Notes: generated by a model from the letters alone, not told the origin. A stretch of 64,000 nucleotides of DNA from Amphiura filiformis (GCF_039555335.1 NC_092628.1:70337706-70401705), one strand, 5' to 3'. Positions 1-13,434 are shown, counted from the stretch's first letter. Program-made: numbers and translations.

Positions 1-900
1 ATTCTGGTATTCATATATCGATTAGTGGTATTGATACCAGGAATACAATAGTTACAACTGGTATTGGTACATACCAGGAATACAACTTCTGCACGTACGT
101 GGCCACATTCTACCCAGTGTAGCTCACACCCAGATTAATGTATTGTAATTCTGGTATTTATATCGATTTGGCGGTATAGTTACATACCGGAATAAGACAG
201 ATTCACCTTGCGCACCTGGAAGTATTACATCTATTTTAGCTCCTACCCTGGGCATGTTTTGTAATTACTGGTATACATAAGCGATAAGGTACATGCCAAG
301 AATACAATAGTTTCACCAACTGCAATAGTTTTACCTACAACCCATTCGTAGTTCATCCCGGGGAGAATGTCATTGTAATTATGGTTCTCATATCGATTAG
401 GCAGTAAGGTACATACCAGAAATATAATAGTTTTACTTACTACAACTGGAAACGTTCCATCCGGTGCATAAAGTGAATGTAATTCTAGTACTCATATGTG
501 ATGAGATCAAGCAAAATCAGTCGGAACTCGGAAATATTGATTTTGAGATATAGCCAAACAAAAGAACTATTTCCTTTTGTTTCCTGTTGTTTTGGAAGCT
601 CCTTAATTGCTCATATATTTGGAACTGGCTGTTCAATTTCAATGGGGTTTTCTGCAAAATCCAGCTTTGTAAATGCTTTTTACTATCCTATAAGAAACTG
701 AAAATTTAATATTTCCGAGTTCCGACTGATTTTGCTTGATCGCATCACATATATCAATTAGGCGGTATATTAAACTACCAGGAATACAATAGTTTCACTG
801 TCTGCACCTGGCAACATTCCATTCAGTGCAGCTCATAGTACCCAGGTATTAAATCTGGTATTCAGATCGATTTGGTAGTAAAAGACCGACTACCTCCACG
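1..900. repeat. Tandem satellite, units of roughly 105-150 bp
   Basis: Five to six diverged head-to-tail copies of one unit. Each contains a 'ctggtatt' motif followed by 'catatcgattaggcggta', then 'acataccaggaatacaatag' and an 'acattccatccagtgtag' block. Unit starts fall near 4, 152, 268, 382, 486 and 857. The array is interrupted at 497-749 by a MITE. It probably continues to the left of the window. Confidence 0.8.
497..749. mobile_element. MITE family 1, copy 1 (TA target site)
   Basis: Terminal inverted repeats of about 40 bp read 'tgtgatgagatcaagcaaaa' at the left and the reverse complement of 'tgtgatgcgatcaagcaaaa' at the right. The element is flanked by TA on both sides. Removing it and one TA rebuilds the satellite motif 'ctcatatcaattaggcggta', which proves insertion into the satellite. 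Two relatives lie at 46897-47145 and 52957-53225. No transposase is encoded. TA targets and short TIRs suggest a Tc1/mariner-type non-autonomous element. Confidence 0.85.
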
Positions 901-3295
901 GTAAACGTTAGAAAGTAAATTATATCATGTCTTTTTACACACTGAAAATAGAAAGAAATTAAAGTTGCGTGAAATTCATAAAAGAAACGTAACTAGATGT
1001 AAATTTTGTAGATGAAGTATATCTATTTATATCATAGTTCTCAAATACCAATGACATTCGAGCGGAAGTAGTCGGTGTCAGATTTATCGATAATCATCTC
1101 TAACCTCAAATTCAACTTTATGTTTCAAAGTAGTGTACTTCAGTATATTTCTTAATCCATGCTACTTTTCACGTCAATCATTCACTTGATAGGAAGGATT
1201 TTCTTACTAACTTATTATAACCTTTGTAGTAGGATAAACCAAAACATGATTTAAAATAAAATTGAATTGATCCGCAGAAACTAACGATTAAAATTATTTT
1301 GCTTAAACAGCCATTGAACACGGTACTTCTACAGCTGGGATTGTCCTTTTGTGGTTTGATAAAAAAAATCAAATTTAATGAACAAACGATATGGAAGAGT
1401 TTCCTTCTTTTGTCGTCGTCTTGAAGGGCTGCATTAAACTTTGCTTTTACTCTGTTTAGTGGTCATGTGATTAATTTTATAAAGCAAACTTGCTCTACTC
1501 CTCTTGCCCTTCTACTACACTTAATGAAATCAAACTTAAAAGTTTGTGAATTTGTTATAAATTCGAATTTGTTGTAAGTAGGGGCCTATACGTTTCTCTG
1601 AAAGTATGGTGCATAATTGAACTGTTTCTTGTTCCTTAGAGATTGAGTCAGCTAGCCTTTAATACAAAACTAATCATCGATATCATTACGAATCTAATAT
1701 TTCGCTCAGACATCCTAAAATCAATCTCAAACAAGCCATTAAACTGAAACTATATCTGATATTTTCCCCGATACATCATGTACATAAAGAAACGTGTCCC
1801 CGGGCCAAGAAATTCTAGAAAGCGTTATTTCGATAAACACCAAACCCCGATTCTTATCAAATATTAGTAAGGCATAGAGTATAGGGAAGGCACTGGTACT
1901 AAAGTTCTAAAGTTTTAATTTGTCCTGTTTTTTAAAAGTCCATTTTATCTTTATTACAAAATGTCTCCAATAATACCTCATTAATTTCCCTGGACTTTTG
2001 GATGCATTAAAATAGGCATTAGAATTCTGCTTTGAAAAATCAATTTAAGAGTTGTTGTGCTACTTTTTATGCCCCTCCAGCTGAACAGATGCCCAATTCT
2101 ACCCAGTCAAATATGCATGAGTTGTCATTGCAGTTGGAACAGATAAATATCAATGCTTTTGCTGCGTAATAAATGGCGCTACTGAGTAATTTTACTCAAC
2201 ATTTCAACATTGCCATTGTTCCCCTTTAAGTTAAGGTTGGAACCCCCGAATAATAGCAAAAATACATCAAACAATCTAGCTATATTTATATTAAAGGAAA
2301 AATTCAACCAAACATTTCACTTGCAAGACTCAAAGGTGATGTTTATTATGATGATTATGATGGCTGTTTTGACGGGATAGTTGAGCAACAATTCGGTTCA
2401 TTATATAGCGTTACTTTTTTATTAAGTAGGACTAGGACCATAGTCATGTGATTTCCCGTAATTTTCAAGTAGCCGGGGAAACAAAAATTACGAAAAGTGG
2501 GTGCGTGCGAGTGGTACGACTTTCACGAGAGCGCGAATTTCAAAGTGATTCTTGATACACTTAAATAATATCACACATGTACAAAGTAACGGGGCACTGA
2601 AACTATGTCAGATATTATACAGTTAGTCAATAATGACCTTAATTTATATCTGAATTATATAAGTTATCATCAAAATGTTAATACCTTTAAATTATACTGT
2701 TGAAACAACGCGATATCACAATAATGATAAATGATTCACCACTTTCTTTCACTTGTTTCAATCGGTAAAAGAACACCGCGCAAGCCGAGAACCGCGAAAT
2801 TCTAGTTTAAGATCACTTCCCTCTCGTCATGATGAGAGTATTCATGGTGAACTGAAGAAGACGCTGTATTAGTCTCAATGATTATTTGTCAAGATCTGAT
2901 GAGTTGGTTATTATTCATACTCATGATCAAAATTTGATGCCCCTATCAAGTTCACATTTACCTATAGGGTTGTGTCATTCTTCCATGGAGTCCATTGGGC
3001 TGAGTAGGTTTTCGTCATCTTCTATTACACGCCTTGGGGTTGAAGTGAACATGTTGAAGAAGAGGTAATACTGTCGTCACTTTAAATTTCTGTTCATTTC
3101 TCTCTCACGAAAAGCTTGTCAACGTTATTCCATAAAGACAGGCGTTGAGATCGAAATATGTGTGCAGCAAACAAACCGCGATGGAACACCAAGACTTTCA
3201 GTCTTGACGTTAAAAAGAATCAAAATCACCAGTCTTATCCACCACATACATTTTTGTAAGAATGTTTTAAAAGACCGAGAATAGCGAAACATGTA
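750..3295. other. Intergenic, no gene recognised
   Basis: Apart from the last satellite unit (to about 900) this is AT-rich sequence in which I see no exon with conserved protein content, no RNA gene and no clear repeat. Short open frames at 1178-1372 and 2886-3068 have no recognisable domains. Confidence 0.5.
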
Positions 3296-3469
3296 TCAGA
3301 AAAGTTTGCCCAACGTTGGTGAAGGAGGACACAGCCCAACGTTGGGCAAAATGTTGGGTAATGTTTTACCCAATATTGCGTTTGTAAAGGAATTTACACA
3401 GCATTGGGCAAAATATTACCCAACGTTGGGCTGTGCCCTCCCTAACTAAAGTTGGGCAAACTTTTCTGA
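3296..3469. mobile_element. Foldback MITE
   Basis: The two halves are near-perfect inverted copies. The left arm reads 'tcagaaaagtttgcccaac' and the right arm ends with its reverse complement. The block 'cacagcccaacgttgggcaa' appears in both arms. The whole unit could fold as one hairpin. No coding capacity. Confidence 0.8.
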
Positions 3470-3679
3470 GCGTGTGTTTGGATAGCGGAATGATTACAAA
3501 GCTCACGGTATCAACTCAGAGCAATGCCTGGTGTTCTCAAAACCTGCTTGAATTAAGGTCTTTGGGACAACGCACTGAACATTGAACTCAATTTAAAGAA
3601 AAGAATATTATTTTCCTTAGATAACTGGATTGCAATTCTGTCAACAAATCGTAATAATTTCAAAAAGACAAAATGTTGA

Positions 3680-4120
3680 GCACTGAAAACCTAAATTGGT
3701 CAGCTGGACTAACTTAAAGCTAGTCCAGATGGTGCCCACCTGGACTAGCTTTAAGCTAGTCACTTTTGCTGGACTAACAAGGATGACTAACTTATCTTAG
3801 TCCAGCATGCTGGACTAGCTTTTAGTTAGTCGCTTGACTAGCTTTTGGTTAGTCGCTTGACTAGCTTGATGTTAGTCCAGCACGCTGGACTAGTTAAGGT
3901 TAGTCGCTTGACTAGTTTTTTGACTAGCTTGATGTTAGTCCAGCGTGCTGGACTAGTTAAGGTTAGTCGCTCGACTAGTTATTGACTAGCTTTAAGTTAG
4001 TCCAACTGGTGCCCATCTGGACTAACATAGCCCTAGTCAAGCCAGCTGGACTAATGTAATATTAGTCCAGCTGGCTTGACTAACATGCTCGACTAACCTC
4101 AAGCTAGTCCAGCCAGCCGA
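3680..4120. repeat. Array of CTAGTC/GACTAG palindromic repeats, left copy
   Basis: The array opens with 'gcactgaaaac' and then consists of many units built on 'gactagcttnnngctagtc' and 'agtccagcnngctggactag'. Many adjacent units are inverted relative to each other, so the array is full of short potential cruciforms. A related array at 8010-8285 ends with 'gttttcagtgc', the reverse complement of this left end. Confidence 0.8.
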
Positions 4121-4129
4121 GCAAACCTA

Positions 4130-5436
4130 ATGCAAACCATGCATGCAGTTGCAGATTGGATACAGTCTGATAAGGGTTATACAATTGGAAAGTAAATGAG
4201 CCACATGTGGATTTAGTCTAGATAGATTAATGTTTGCTTATTGCTTCCCTGCATGAATTTACAAGAATTATTCCATAGATAATCTTGAATCATGCAGCAT
4301 AAATAGTGAAATATGAAGCAAAAGCAAGCACCAATAATTAGTACAGAACTAGACCTGCATGTTGGCGAGGATTTTGATTTTTCTCTTCTGACCATGTTGT
4401 CTCATTTCATCTGCCTACCTAGTACCCACCACAGACTGTATCCTATCCTCTTTTAGAACAATAGATTCTGAAATAAGAAACAATTCAAAGTCCAAAATAA
4501 CATTAGAAAAAACTTTATGACATTCTTATCTTGCATCCAACATTATGATACCCAACTCTTCATATTATAAAAGCCTTAAACATAAATTACAAAGATTTCT
4601 GTTTATGAAATAAATAAATTTAATTATAAATGTATTTAATCTGTCAAAACCTTAACTGTTTTTTGTTTAAAACAGCTTGGGTTGACAGATTAAAAACATT
4701 AATATTGATCATGTTGATTACAATTCACAGTATAGAGTCTATCCAGATGTCATACAAATTAACATACATAATAAGCATCATGGATAGGTATAATACCATT
4801 TTTCACCCTGATATGGCAGTGACGTCATTGCATATAGTCATCCAGCAAACAAACTCATGATGTCCCTTTTTTAAATCTACAATTCATATTTGCTAACCTT
4901 AGAGAAAGCGAACCTTAGAGATAGTGGTCCTTAGAAATAGCGGACCACCGCTGGTCGGAAAGGGCATTGTATAATTTTTTTAATGCCTGATTGTGAGAAA
5001 AATAGTCATTAAAGTTTGTCACAATAATGAAGTCACCACAATCAAAAGTTTTGATGAATCCATTTTGAATGTTTGTCAAATCAATCAGACAAGTTTCATG
5101 TGCATGATTCAGATAAATCCATCTTTGACAGGCAAAATTAGTGCAAGGTTCTTTTTTCACCCCGGTTTTTCACACTACTTGTTTGTGTAACGTCTTAACT
5201 CGTTATTTTGCATGGCTGATGTACAGCATTTTCTTCTTGATGAGTTGCAATTGTTGGAAGTCTATTTCTACCACAGTTGGGTTACATTTCAGCAGCACCT
5301 GAAAGCAAATTATACAAAAGTTACTATTAGTTAAACTTTAATAGGCAAAATGAATATTCCTGCTTTCACATCTGGCAGTTTTCTGAAAAAATATTTTGTG
5401 TCAGCGAGAACTTTATTTACAGTTTAATACATAGTC
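4130..5436. other. No gene recognised
   Basis: AT-rich sequence without recognisable exons or strong repeats. Two overlapping short open frames on opposite strands (4915-5190) have no family resemblance that I can see. Confidence 0.45.
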
Positions 5437-5438
5437 TA

Positions 5439-6232
5439 CGGACCCCCCAAAGTGATATGGAAGGAAAAAAACGGAGTCTGACTTAGTAACTCGCGGCCCA
5501 GGGATAGTAACTCAGGGCCCCGAGATAGTAACTCGGGGCCCTGAGATAGTAACTCAGGGTCCCGAGATAGTAACTCAGGGTCCGAAATAGTAACTCGGGC
5601 CCCAAGATAGTAACTCGGGGCCCGACTTAGTAACTCGGGGTCTGAGACAGTAACTTGGGGCACAAGATAGTACCTGTGGCCCCGCGATAGTAACTCGGGG
5701 TCTGAGATAGTAACTCAAGCCCTGAGATAGTAACTTGGGGCCCGAGATAGTAACTCAGGGGTCCCTTGGGGTCCCGACAAAGAAACTCGGGGTCCCGACA
5801 TAGAAACTCGGGGTCCCGTCATAGTACCTCAGGGTCCGACATAGTACATCAGGGCCCGAAATAGTAACTCGGGCCCCAAGATAGTAACTTGGGGCCCCGA
5901 CTTAGTAACTCGGGGTCTGAGATAGTAACTTGGGGCACGAGATAGTACCTGTGGCCCCGCGATAGTAACTCGAGGTCTGAGATAGTAACTCAGGCCCTGA
6001 GATAGTAACTTGGGGCCCGAGATAGTAACTCAGGGCCCCGAATTAGTAACTCGGACCCCCAACTGAGTAACTCGGGTCCAAGATAGTAACTCGGGCCCCG
6101 CTAAGCCGAGAATCCGAGATGGTATTGCGGGGCCCTGAATTACTAACTCGGACTCCAAGTTACGATGTCGGGGCCCCAAGTTACAATCTCGGGCCCCAAG
6201 TTTTTTCCTTCCATGTCACTTTGGGGATACCG
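5439..6232. mobile_element. TA-flanked TIR element filled with a minisatellite
   Basis: The ends are 32 bp imperfect inverted repeats (5439-5470 and 6201-6232) sharing 'ccccaaagtgatatggaagg' with one or two mismatches, then a run of A. TA lies directly outside each end (5437-5438 and 6233-6234). The interior is almost wholly a tandem array. A short frame in the array (5436-5663, minus strand) is a by-product of the repeat. Confidence 0.8.
5475..6195. repeat. Minisatellite, about 20 bp unit
   Basis: About 35 diverged copies of 'gagatagtaactcggggccc', with variants such as 'actcagggtccc' and 'acttggggcacga'. A stretch near 5630-5760 recurs near 5925-6045, so there is higher-order duplication. 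The array fills the TIR element at 5439-6232. Confidence 0.9.
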
Positions 6233-8009
6233 TAATAGTCCCACCAATTAAACCACCAAAATTTAAGGAAGTTCTTACACCACCAGGGACAGTGTTTACA
6301 AAATATAGCGTACTGTCTTAAAGGGCATGGTCAGATTCTGACATTCTGTTGTGTTTTGAAGATACCTCACATTGAGGCTGGCATCACACTAATTTCTGAT
6401 TTCTTCGTGATGACTTTTGAGTTAAATTGCACTAGTAGCAGTTTTAACATTTAGCAGCAAAAATGTGTTTCACAATGGCCATAAAACCAATAGTTGAGGC
6501 ACTACGGGGGCATTTCCTCCCCCCCCCCCATATTTTTCTTGGTCCCTCAAATTTTCACTTTTTGCAGCAATTTAACCCAAAATGTGTTGATTTTGTCCCC
6601 CCCTCCCTGAAATTTACTCCCCCATCCCCCACCCCCACCCAAAATCCAGGTGCCGCCACTGAGATCCATATGTGTGGTAACCACAGTTTATAACATTTAA
6701 ACATGCTAATATAATAAGCTTTCTTCTGATGCCAAAAAAAATTCTTCATTTTGATCAGATATTTGTAACAGTAGGGGGATGAGGCTGTCATCTGGTCATA
6801 CATTTTTCAATTACCTTTGTTATTTGAGTGAAATCCTACAGACTGTATATGTTGAGTCTTTCAAGCTTCACGGTTGCATCGTCAAAAAAGGAACAGAACC
6901 TATTATGAAAAAAAAAATACATGACATTAAAATGGTATAATTTGACAAACTGTTGACTGTAGATATTGTTTGGGTCGTGGTTGTTATTCTAAAGAAAGTG
7001 ATAATTAATAATTTTGCAGACCATGCACATAGCATTTCTTAGTTGAGAGCCCTGAGAGCCCCTGGAGGAATTTCCAAACGGCATGCCCCAAAATGCTTGC
7101 CCCTCCCCCCTCTTGGCCTACCCAAAATCCCCCCTATATGCCAAATTTTTTGGATCCAATTTTGCAAACATATTGCGAGCGGGAAAATTTACATAGCATT
7201 TCCGTACTGTTTCCTACGGCTTTTAATATCATTTTATTTAAAAGGTGCCCCATGAATGTGTGCCAAAATTGCCCCCCCTTTTTCGGCTAGCCAACACCCC
7301 CTCTCCCAATTTCATTTCACTTTATTCCAAGTAGTTTTCTTCTAATTCATTTAGAATAAATTATAGCAACAAACAATAAAGTATCAAAAACAGTACCGGT
7401 ACACAACTTTACCCCCATCCCCAGTGGTGGCTTATGTTATATATAATTAGGCCTACACACTGTCCACACAGGCAGTCCCTAATTTAACCTGGAGGATAGC
7501 TTACCAATACCTTTATATCATTATAAAGGTGCCAAGACTTGAACTTATACTAAAATTGATGACCAAGGCCCAATCATGCCAATTGCAAGTACATTGTAGA
7601 ATATCATAGTGCACACGTGATTGCTATAAACAACAAAATTACTAGTAGTAGTACGTATGCATGTTGTATTGTGCTGTTACCACTGCTGTACATAGTGCAT
7701 ATTATCATGATTATATAGGGTTAGTGACTGGCATTCTGAGCTGATACTATTTTTGTGTTTCTGATGTAATATCATAACAAATTGCAACCTTCACAAAGCA
7801 AGACTTACCTTCATGTTCTACAAAATCTTGATGAATTAATTCCAGGACATTTTGTGGCAAAAACTTGAGAGTGTTTCTCTGTAGGCCTATAGTGAAGTGA
7901 CAGCAGTATCCATATCCAGTTGACCTCAGCAGTTGACAGTTACAAAATGTATGTTTCCCCGCTTACAGATTTCAGTTGGGTCAGAGGTCGCATACCACAG
8001 ACTACTGGC
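6233..8009. other. No gene recognised; poly-C rich repeat scraps
   Basis: Pyrimidine-rich patches at 6510-6640 and 7085-7310 (runs of C with 'caaaat' words) look like old dispersed repeats. No exon or RNA gene recognised. Confidence 0.4.
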
Positions 8010-8285
8010 AAATTGACTAGCTTAAGCTAGTCAAGCAGGCGTCTTGACTAACTTCCCGCTGGACTAACCAAAGCTAGTCAATCCTTAAAACTAGTCCAGC
8101 AGGTCAAATCACATTAGTCATGCCAGCTGGACTAATCAAAAACTAGTCCAGCTGGCTGAAAACTAGTCCAGCAGGCTTGACTAGGTTGAAATACTAGCTT
8201 AAGCTAGTCAAGCAGGCTTGACTAACCAGTTTGACTAGTTTAAAGCTAGTCCAGCCTGTAATTGACTAGTTTAAGTTTTCAGTGC
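8010..8285. repeat. Array of CTAGTC palindromic repeats, right copy
   Basis: Repeated 'gactagcttaagctagtc', 'aactagtccagcaggc' and similar units, ending in 'aagttttcagtgc'. Same family as 3680-4120 and in inverted orientation to it. Confidence 0.8.
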
Positions 8286-8289
8286 TTGA

Positions 8290-11200
8290 GGCTCTTATTT
8301 ATCATGTACCGGTGCCTAAGTTGAACGGTGTTTCTTTAAACATAGACGACTGCTGTAAACAAAATAACACTTGATCATCTATGCGTTTTAAATCCACGAC
8401 CCACCCTCTTAATAAACTCAATAAAAGTCAAATAATAATGATTACAATGATGACATCAGTACTGGAAAATGATGGAAATACAACCTTTGGATCGTGTCAA
8501 CATGTTTAAGTATCATATGAAAATGAAACAGCTTGTAAACTTAGTATCTGTTAACATGCCCGAGGAGTGAAAATTGAAGGCGCGGGTACGTTACAAATTC
8601 CACATGGTAAGATAATGATCAGTTTGATTATGGTAATTTGGTAAGATGAGTGCAACAAAGGCGTAACTGACAAAGCTGCTGTATATGAAAATTAAAGAAA
8701 ATCATCATGAATCAAAACAGACAGACTCTTTTGGTATTAAACACAACTAATTCATATTCTGTCATTTCTTACAGCTCCCTATTCATAGCTCTTGGTGTAG
8801 TGAGGCGTCTTCCTCAAACCAGTCATGATCAATTCAGTTAAAAACGAGACTGATCTCGTAACTTTAATAAAGATCACGCCATAGTCGTGTCACACGTAAT
8901 CCCTTGCTTTAACATGTTTAATGCTATTATGGGTGTATTAATTTGTTTGAGTATTATTTGGTTTTGTGTTTATTTGTTAGGTCATGTAGATTGGTACCAA
9001 ACATTTGCACTTGTACACCCGTAAACATCCCATCTCATGATGTCTAGTGATATGTCACCACTGTTTTGAAACAAATAATCAAGAGAAAAATCTATATTGC
9101 AGATATGTTACGGAAACGCCATCGGGTCCGCCTGACATTGCTAATTGGAGTGATTACCTATCACGACTATGGGTGAAAAAACTGGTTCAAATGTGTCAAA
9201 TAGAATGACTTTTGACGACGCATTGACGCGATGTCCTTAAAAGGTCATATACTGTAGTGTTTAAGTTTAAATTATTATACCAGACCAATCAAATTAACAT
9301 AGAGTTGCATGGTTAAAAACTTAACCTACAAAACACAAACAAAAAACATCTCTAATACTATAGTAGCGCCACAATGGTAGCGCCCTTAAAAATGGGTGGG
9401 GTTCCTCACATATGACGCTGCTTTTTGCAATACACATGCTAAACGCTGATGGCTGACTAAAATGTTAAATGTTCCATGCAGTGAACAAAAGAACTTTACA
9501 TGAAAATGAGGTAGTCACATCTAATACTTGCTTACAATTGTCAGCATAAAAGTCAAATCTTTAACGTAAATGATTATTTATTCTAAATTCATTCGTCTTT
9601 CAAAACCGTTCGTATACATGGTATAAGCTATTATATGCAAGTCAGTTTATTCTCATTGCATATACAAAAGACAAATAATGATACATGAATTTATAGCATA
9701 CAATAAAATACATATAAAGTAAAACAAACTGGCAGTGTAAATCTAGGACACGGAGATACCCGACCAGCGAGTCTCCGGCAAGATAAAATATTAAAAACAA
9801 TTGTTAAAAGATATTGTATGGTTAAAACAGTGATGGATCGATCCATGATGGTTCGGATTTTGAACAATATATTAAAAGATGCGCACAGGACAATTTTATG
9901 AGATTATTTCGAACGTTCTTAAAAATTTGAGTTGTACCAGAGAGATATAAATTTATATGTGTGACTTTAAAAGAGTAGAGATATTTTCAGGAGATAGGTA
10001 GCCTCTACTACCAATTTCAAAAGCATGAATATCAAATTATCATTTGTATACAGAATTATTGGTGAATCATGGGAATCATTTTTGCATACAGAATTCATGG
10101 AATTAATGGCGAATCATGGGGATATAAAAGAAAAAGAAACTTTATGCCCATAGCGTGAAGCATCACGTTGTAAAGTCAGAATCCCCAGAAGCGCACCGCG
10201 TTATTCAAGTCGAGGCAATTTACTGCATCCTTCCATGGAGCAGATGGAATAAACTTGATAGACACACAGTGAGATAACTCCCTCAAGCACCGACGGTTTT
10301 TAAACGATTTTAGAATGAATCCAATGTTATTCTCTTCACAAATCATCACTGTTTTTCTCTGAAATCTAATGAAGGTTTGCTACTTTGGAGCCATGGTTTT
10401 CAATCACACACCAGGTGCAGAAGGAGAAACTCGAAAGGGGCTAAATGGTTTGAGCATTATGTATACCCACAAAGTTAAGGGGCACGCCTTGTATTAAGTC
10501 ACCGTACCGCAAAAGAAGATTCTACGAGCAAGAATGTCAAAAATGTTCACAAAAGTTCAACAATTTCAATCCTGAATACCAGGAAAGTGTCTTTAAATGG
10601 CCTTTGGTAACAAGCTCGGATCCTGAAAGGACCATACTCAGGCAAATTTTGCAGTAGTCTACCCAGCTTGCGCATGTTGTAGCTATGTTGTGAGATGGAC
10701 CGAATAGAGGTTACCCACTTTACTCATGTGTGACTTCTAACAAAAAGCGCTGGTTCCCGTAGTATCCTCATTCAAACCAATTCAATGCACGACCTCGGAG
10801 TTACCTGCATGACTTTGGCGGGCTTTTTTTGAAATAGTCATGGTTGCACATGCAGGTACTTCTTTGGAAAGTCCTAAACAAAGTTTGACAGTCGCTGATA
10901 GGATATGCAGCTAACACGGATAACCTCTATTGGTAGTCAACGAAGGAAGGAAAGTAATCCCAAGAAATAAATTAGCTGGAAGCAAATACACTCTGAGACT
11001 GATAGGTCCGGTGCTCAAACAAAATCACAAGAACGCAATCTGAGCCTTCAGAACATGTAGAATAAAGAATGAAAGAAGCTAAAAGAAAGAAACAAAGGGT
11101 TGTACCAACTACCCTTCCCAGCCAGATTGTTTCCCGGTTTATAAGACGCTCAAATAAGTGTCCAAATGACTCAGGCTAATCGTAGCGCTATTATTACTTA

Positions 11201-11780
11201 CCCAATCGATTCAACAAGGCAGGGAAAGCGCAAGTTACGAACAGATCATCACATCGGTGAAAAAGCCAGAAAGTCGAGTCACAAAAAGCACCAAATATTA
11301 CGTCAGACATTTGTGAGTTAATGAATTAAAACTAATTACTGACAGACTTACGATCGGCTTCTTCTCTATGATAAAGAGCTTTAAAGGATACCGTAGATTA
11401 AGGCAGAATCCTGTAGTCGGGGCATAATCAACGTAATTGATCAAAACATTTCAGAGACTGGTTTAACGGTTATTTGCTAGGGCTGAATCCTTCAAAATCA
11501 TTTGTTAAATAATTAATCGCTTTATCATGAAATCGGCTGTCTCTCTTATTGTGGTTAAGAGTTCAGTAATTTCACCCTCTTTTTTTACTAATTTAAGAGT
11601 GAATTTCACTCCGGAAAGAGTCAATTCACTCCATTTTACTCGCTCCATTTTATTCCATTTGATTGATCATGCACTGGATATGTCGATTCAAATCATTTGG
11701 ACTGCATAACAATGGATATACGAACATTTTCGTAAATGCCTATTTTAGGATTGATTAGCACCTATTGTCAAACCTCTTGC
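8290..11780. other. Intergenic, no gene recognised
   Basis: About 3.5 kb of AT-rich sequence. I could not recognise conserved exons, RNA genes or well-bounded repeats. Terminal exons of a neighbouring gene could hide here, but nothing in the six frames supports one. Confidence 0.4.
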
Positions 11781-12584
11781 GTTACCAGGTTTGATTGACA
11801 AACCTATTGACAATTGACGATACAAAAACGTCTAGGCGTTTTGGTATCGTATCGTATCTTTTGTTTGAGTTACAACAAGTGAGCAGATACTGATCAGGTA
11901 CAGACAGCACAGAGGGATACAATGGGTATTGACAATGAGCCGGGACAATGAGATGGAATATTTTACAAATTTGGTGAAACAGACAACTTACATAACTTAC
12001 GAAACCACATCAAAGATTTCAACAGTACTGAGCCACTATGGACACTTTTTTTTTTTATATAAGTGAAATAACTTGAAATGTATATACAACCTTGCGTGCA
12101 ACGATCACGAATTGCATTGGGCAAGCATGTATTTGGGAACATTATTCTATAGACTACAATAGCTGAATTCGAAATTTAAAAAATAAAACCGAAAAATCAA
12201 CATACCGTATTTGCATAATTATATGACAATTTTAACACTTTTGATCTCTCTTGCATTCACCTAAAATCGTTACAATTTGTTTTGAATGAGGTCATCTAGG
12301 GTCATGTTGGGAAACAATAATTTAACAAATGGGTATGGAGCCAAGGATTGAGTTAAAGATTACATAATTATTATGCATTAGCCTACATGTGGTTTTCAAA
12401 TCATTTACAATCATTTCTAGCCATAACCTAACTGCAAATGTAGTACACCACCTTTTGGAACATTATATTTTGATTATGTTCTATGTATTTGGAACTAGTC
12501 ATCGACTAGAGATCACATCTAAAGTATTCAAATTCCGGAAACCAAAATGTGTCATTTTATTGAACATAAAAATCTCACTTCTGC

Positions 12585-12925
12585 ATTAGACAGTCATCAA
12601 AAAAGTTGATATTTGAAAACAAGCAGATATTTATCTTTAAAAGATGTTTTGTACGTTTCTCATTCGAGTTAAAGCCATCATATTGTGAGACTTTCTCGAA
12701 CATAGACCTAAAAGTAAGTAATAAATCCGCACACACCAAGTAGGTATTTAGAAAGTGCGTAGCCTGCATTAGAAAGTCATCAAACAACTTGGTAGGCCTA
12801 CTTGAAAACAACAAGATATGTTTCCTTACAAGATGTATTCTATAAGTGTCTTATTCGAGCGTAAGCCCTCGTATCGGAACTTTCTTCTAACTTGCAAAAA
12901 TAAGTAATACGTCAGCACACGGCAA
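12585..12925. repeat. Two-copy tandem duplication inside the 2.9 kb element
   Basis: Unit 1 begins 'gcattagacagtcatcaaa' and unit 2 begins 'gcattagaaagtcatcaaa' about 185 bp later. Both run through 'cattcgag' or 'tattcgag' and 'aagtaata'. The copies differ at many positions, so the duplication is older than the last transposition. Confidence 0.7.
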
Positions 12926-13434
12926 GTCGCTAGATTTAAAACTATAAAAGCTAAAATGGGATAACTTGTGAAGATTTTACAAACAGTGGAGTAAATCTCC
13001 CGTATCTAGATTTTGTTGAGATAGAAACCCGAGATACATCTGTGTAATCTGCCGGGCCGTGAATTTGCCAGCAGCAAAAAACTCGCGTCCCATATGTGCC
13101 TCAATCGCCACATCATGACATTCATACTCGGCAAATTATGTTGGTACAGCGCTGACTGCATCGTCTATGCAATATAATAGACAGTCACTGACAGTGGATC
13201 AAAACCTATGCATGTTTGTACTCATTTCAATCATATTTGATTTATCTCAACCTGATATTTTGAATTAAAGAATATCAAAACATTGTCGAACTCTGACAAG
13301 AATATTGACTGATATTGTTATAAGCATGTAGCATAAGAAAGAAAGAACAGTTTACCAACCCAAAGTGTTACAATTAAACAAGACAACAAATAAAGACAAA
13401 TTCCGACCAACCAACTTGAAAAAGCAAGGGAATG

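Larger units (their letters stand above)
3680..8285. mobile_element. Possible 4.6 kb element with subterminal palindrome arrays at both ends
   Basis: The outer ends are inverted copies (GCACTGAAAAC and GTTTTCAGTGC), and each is followed inward by the same CTAGTC array. 'ttga' lies just outside both ends (3676-3679 and 8286-8289), a possible short target duplication. The interior has no transposase-like frame, but it does contain the 5439-6232 TIR element. The alternative is two independent copies of a short element in opposite orientation. Confidence 0.35.

Noticed and set aside
1-900. CRISPR-like array of repeats
   Set aside because: Units are head-to-tail with no unique spacers and lie in an animal genome; it is a satellite.
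5436-5663. Frame with repeated PELLSRGPELLS-like residues
   Set aside because: It is a translation of the 20 bp minisatellite (20 is not a multiple of 3, and the frame soon closes).
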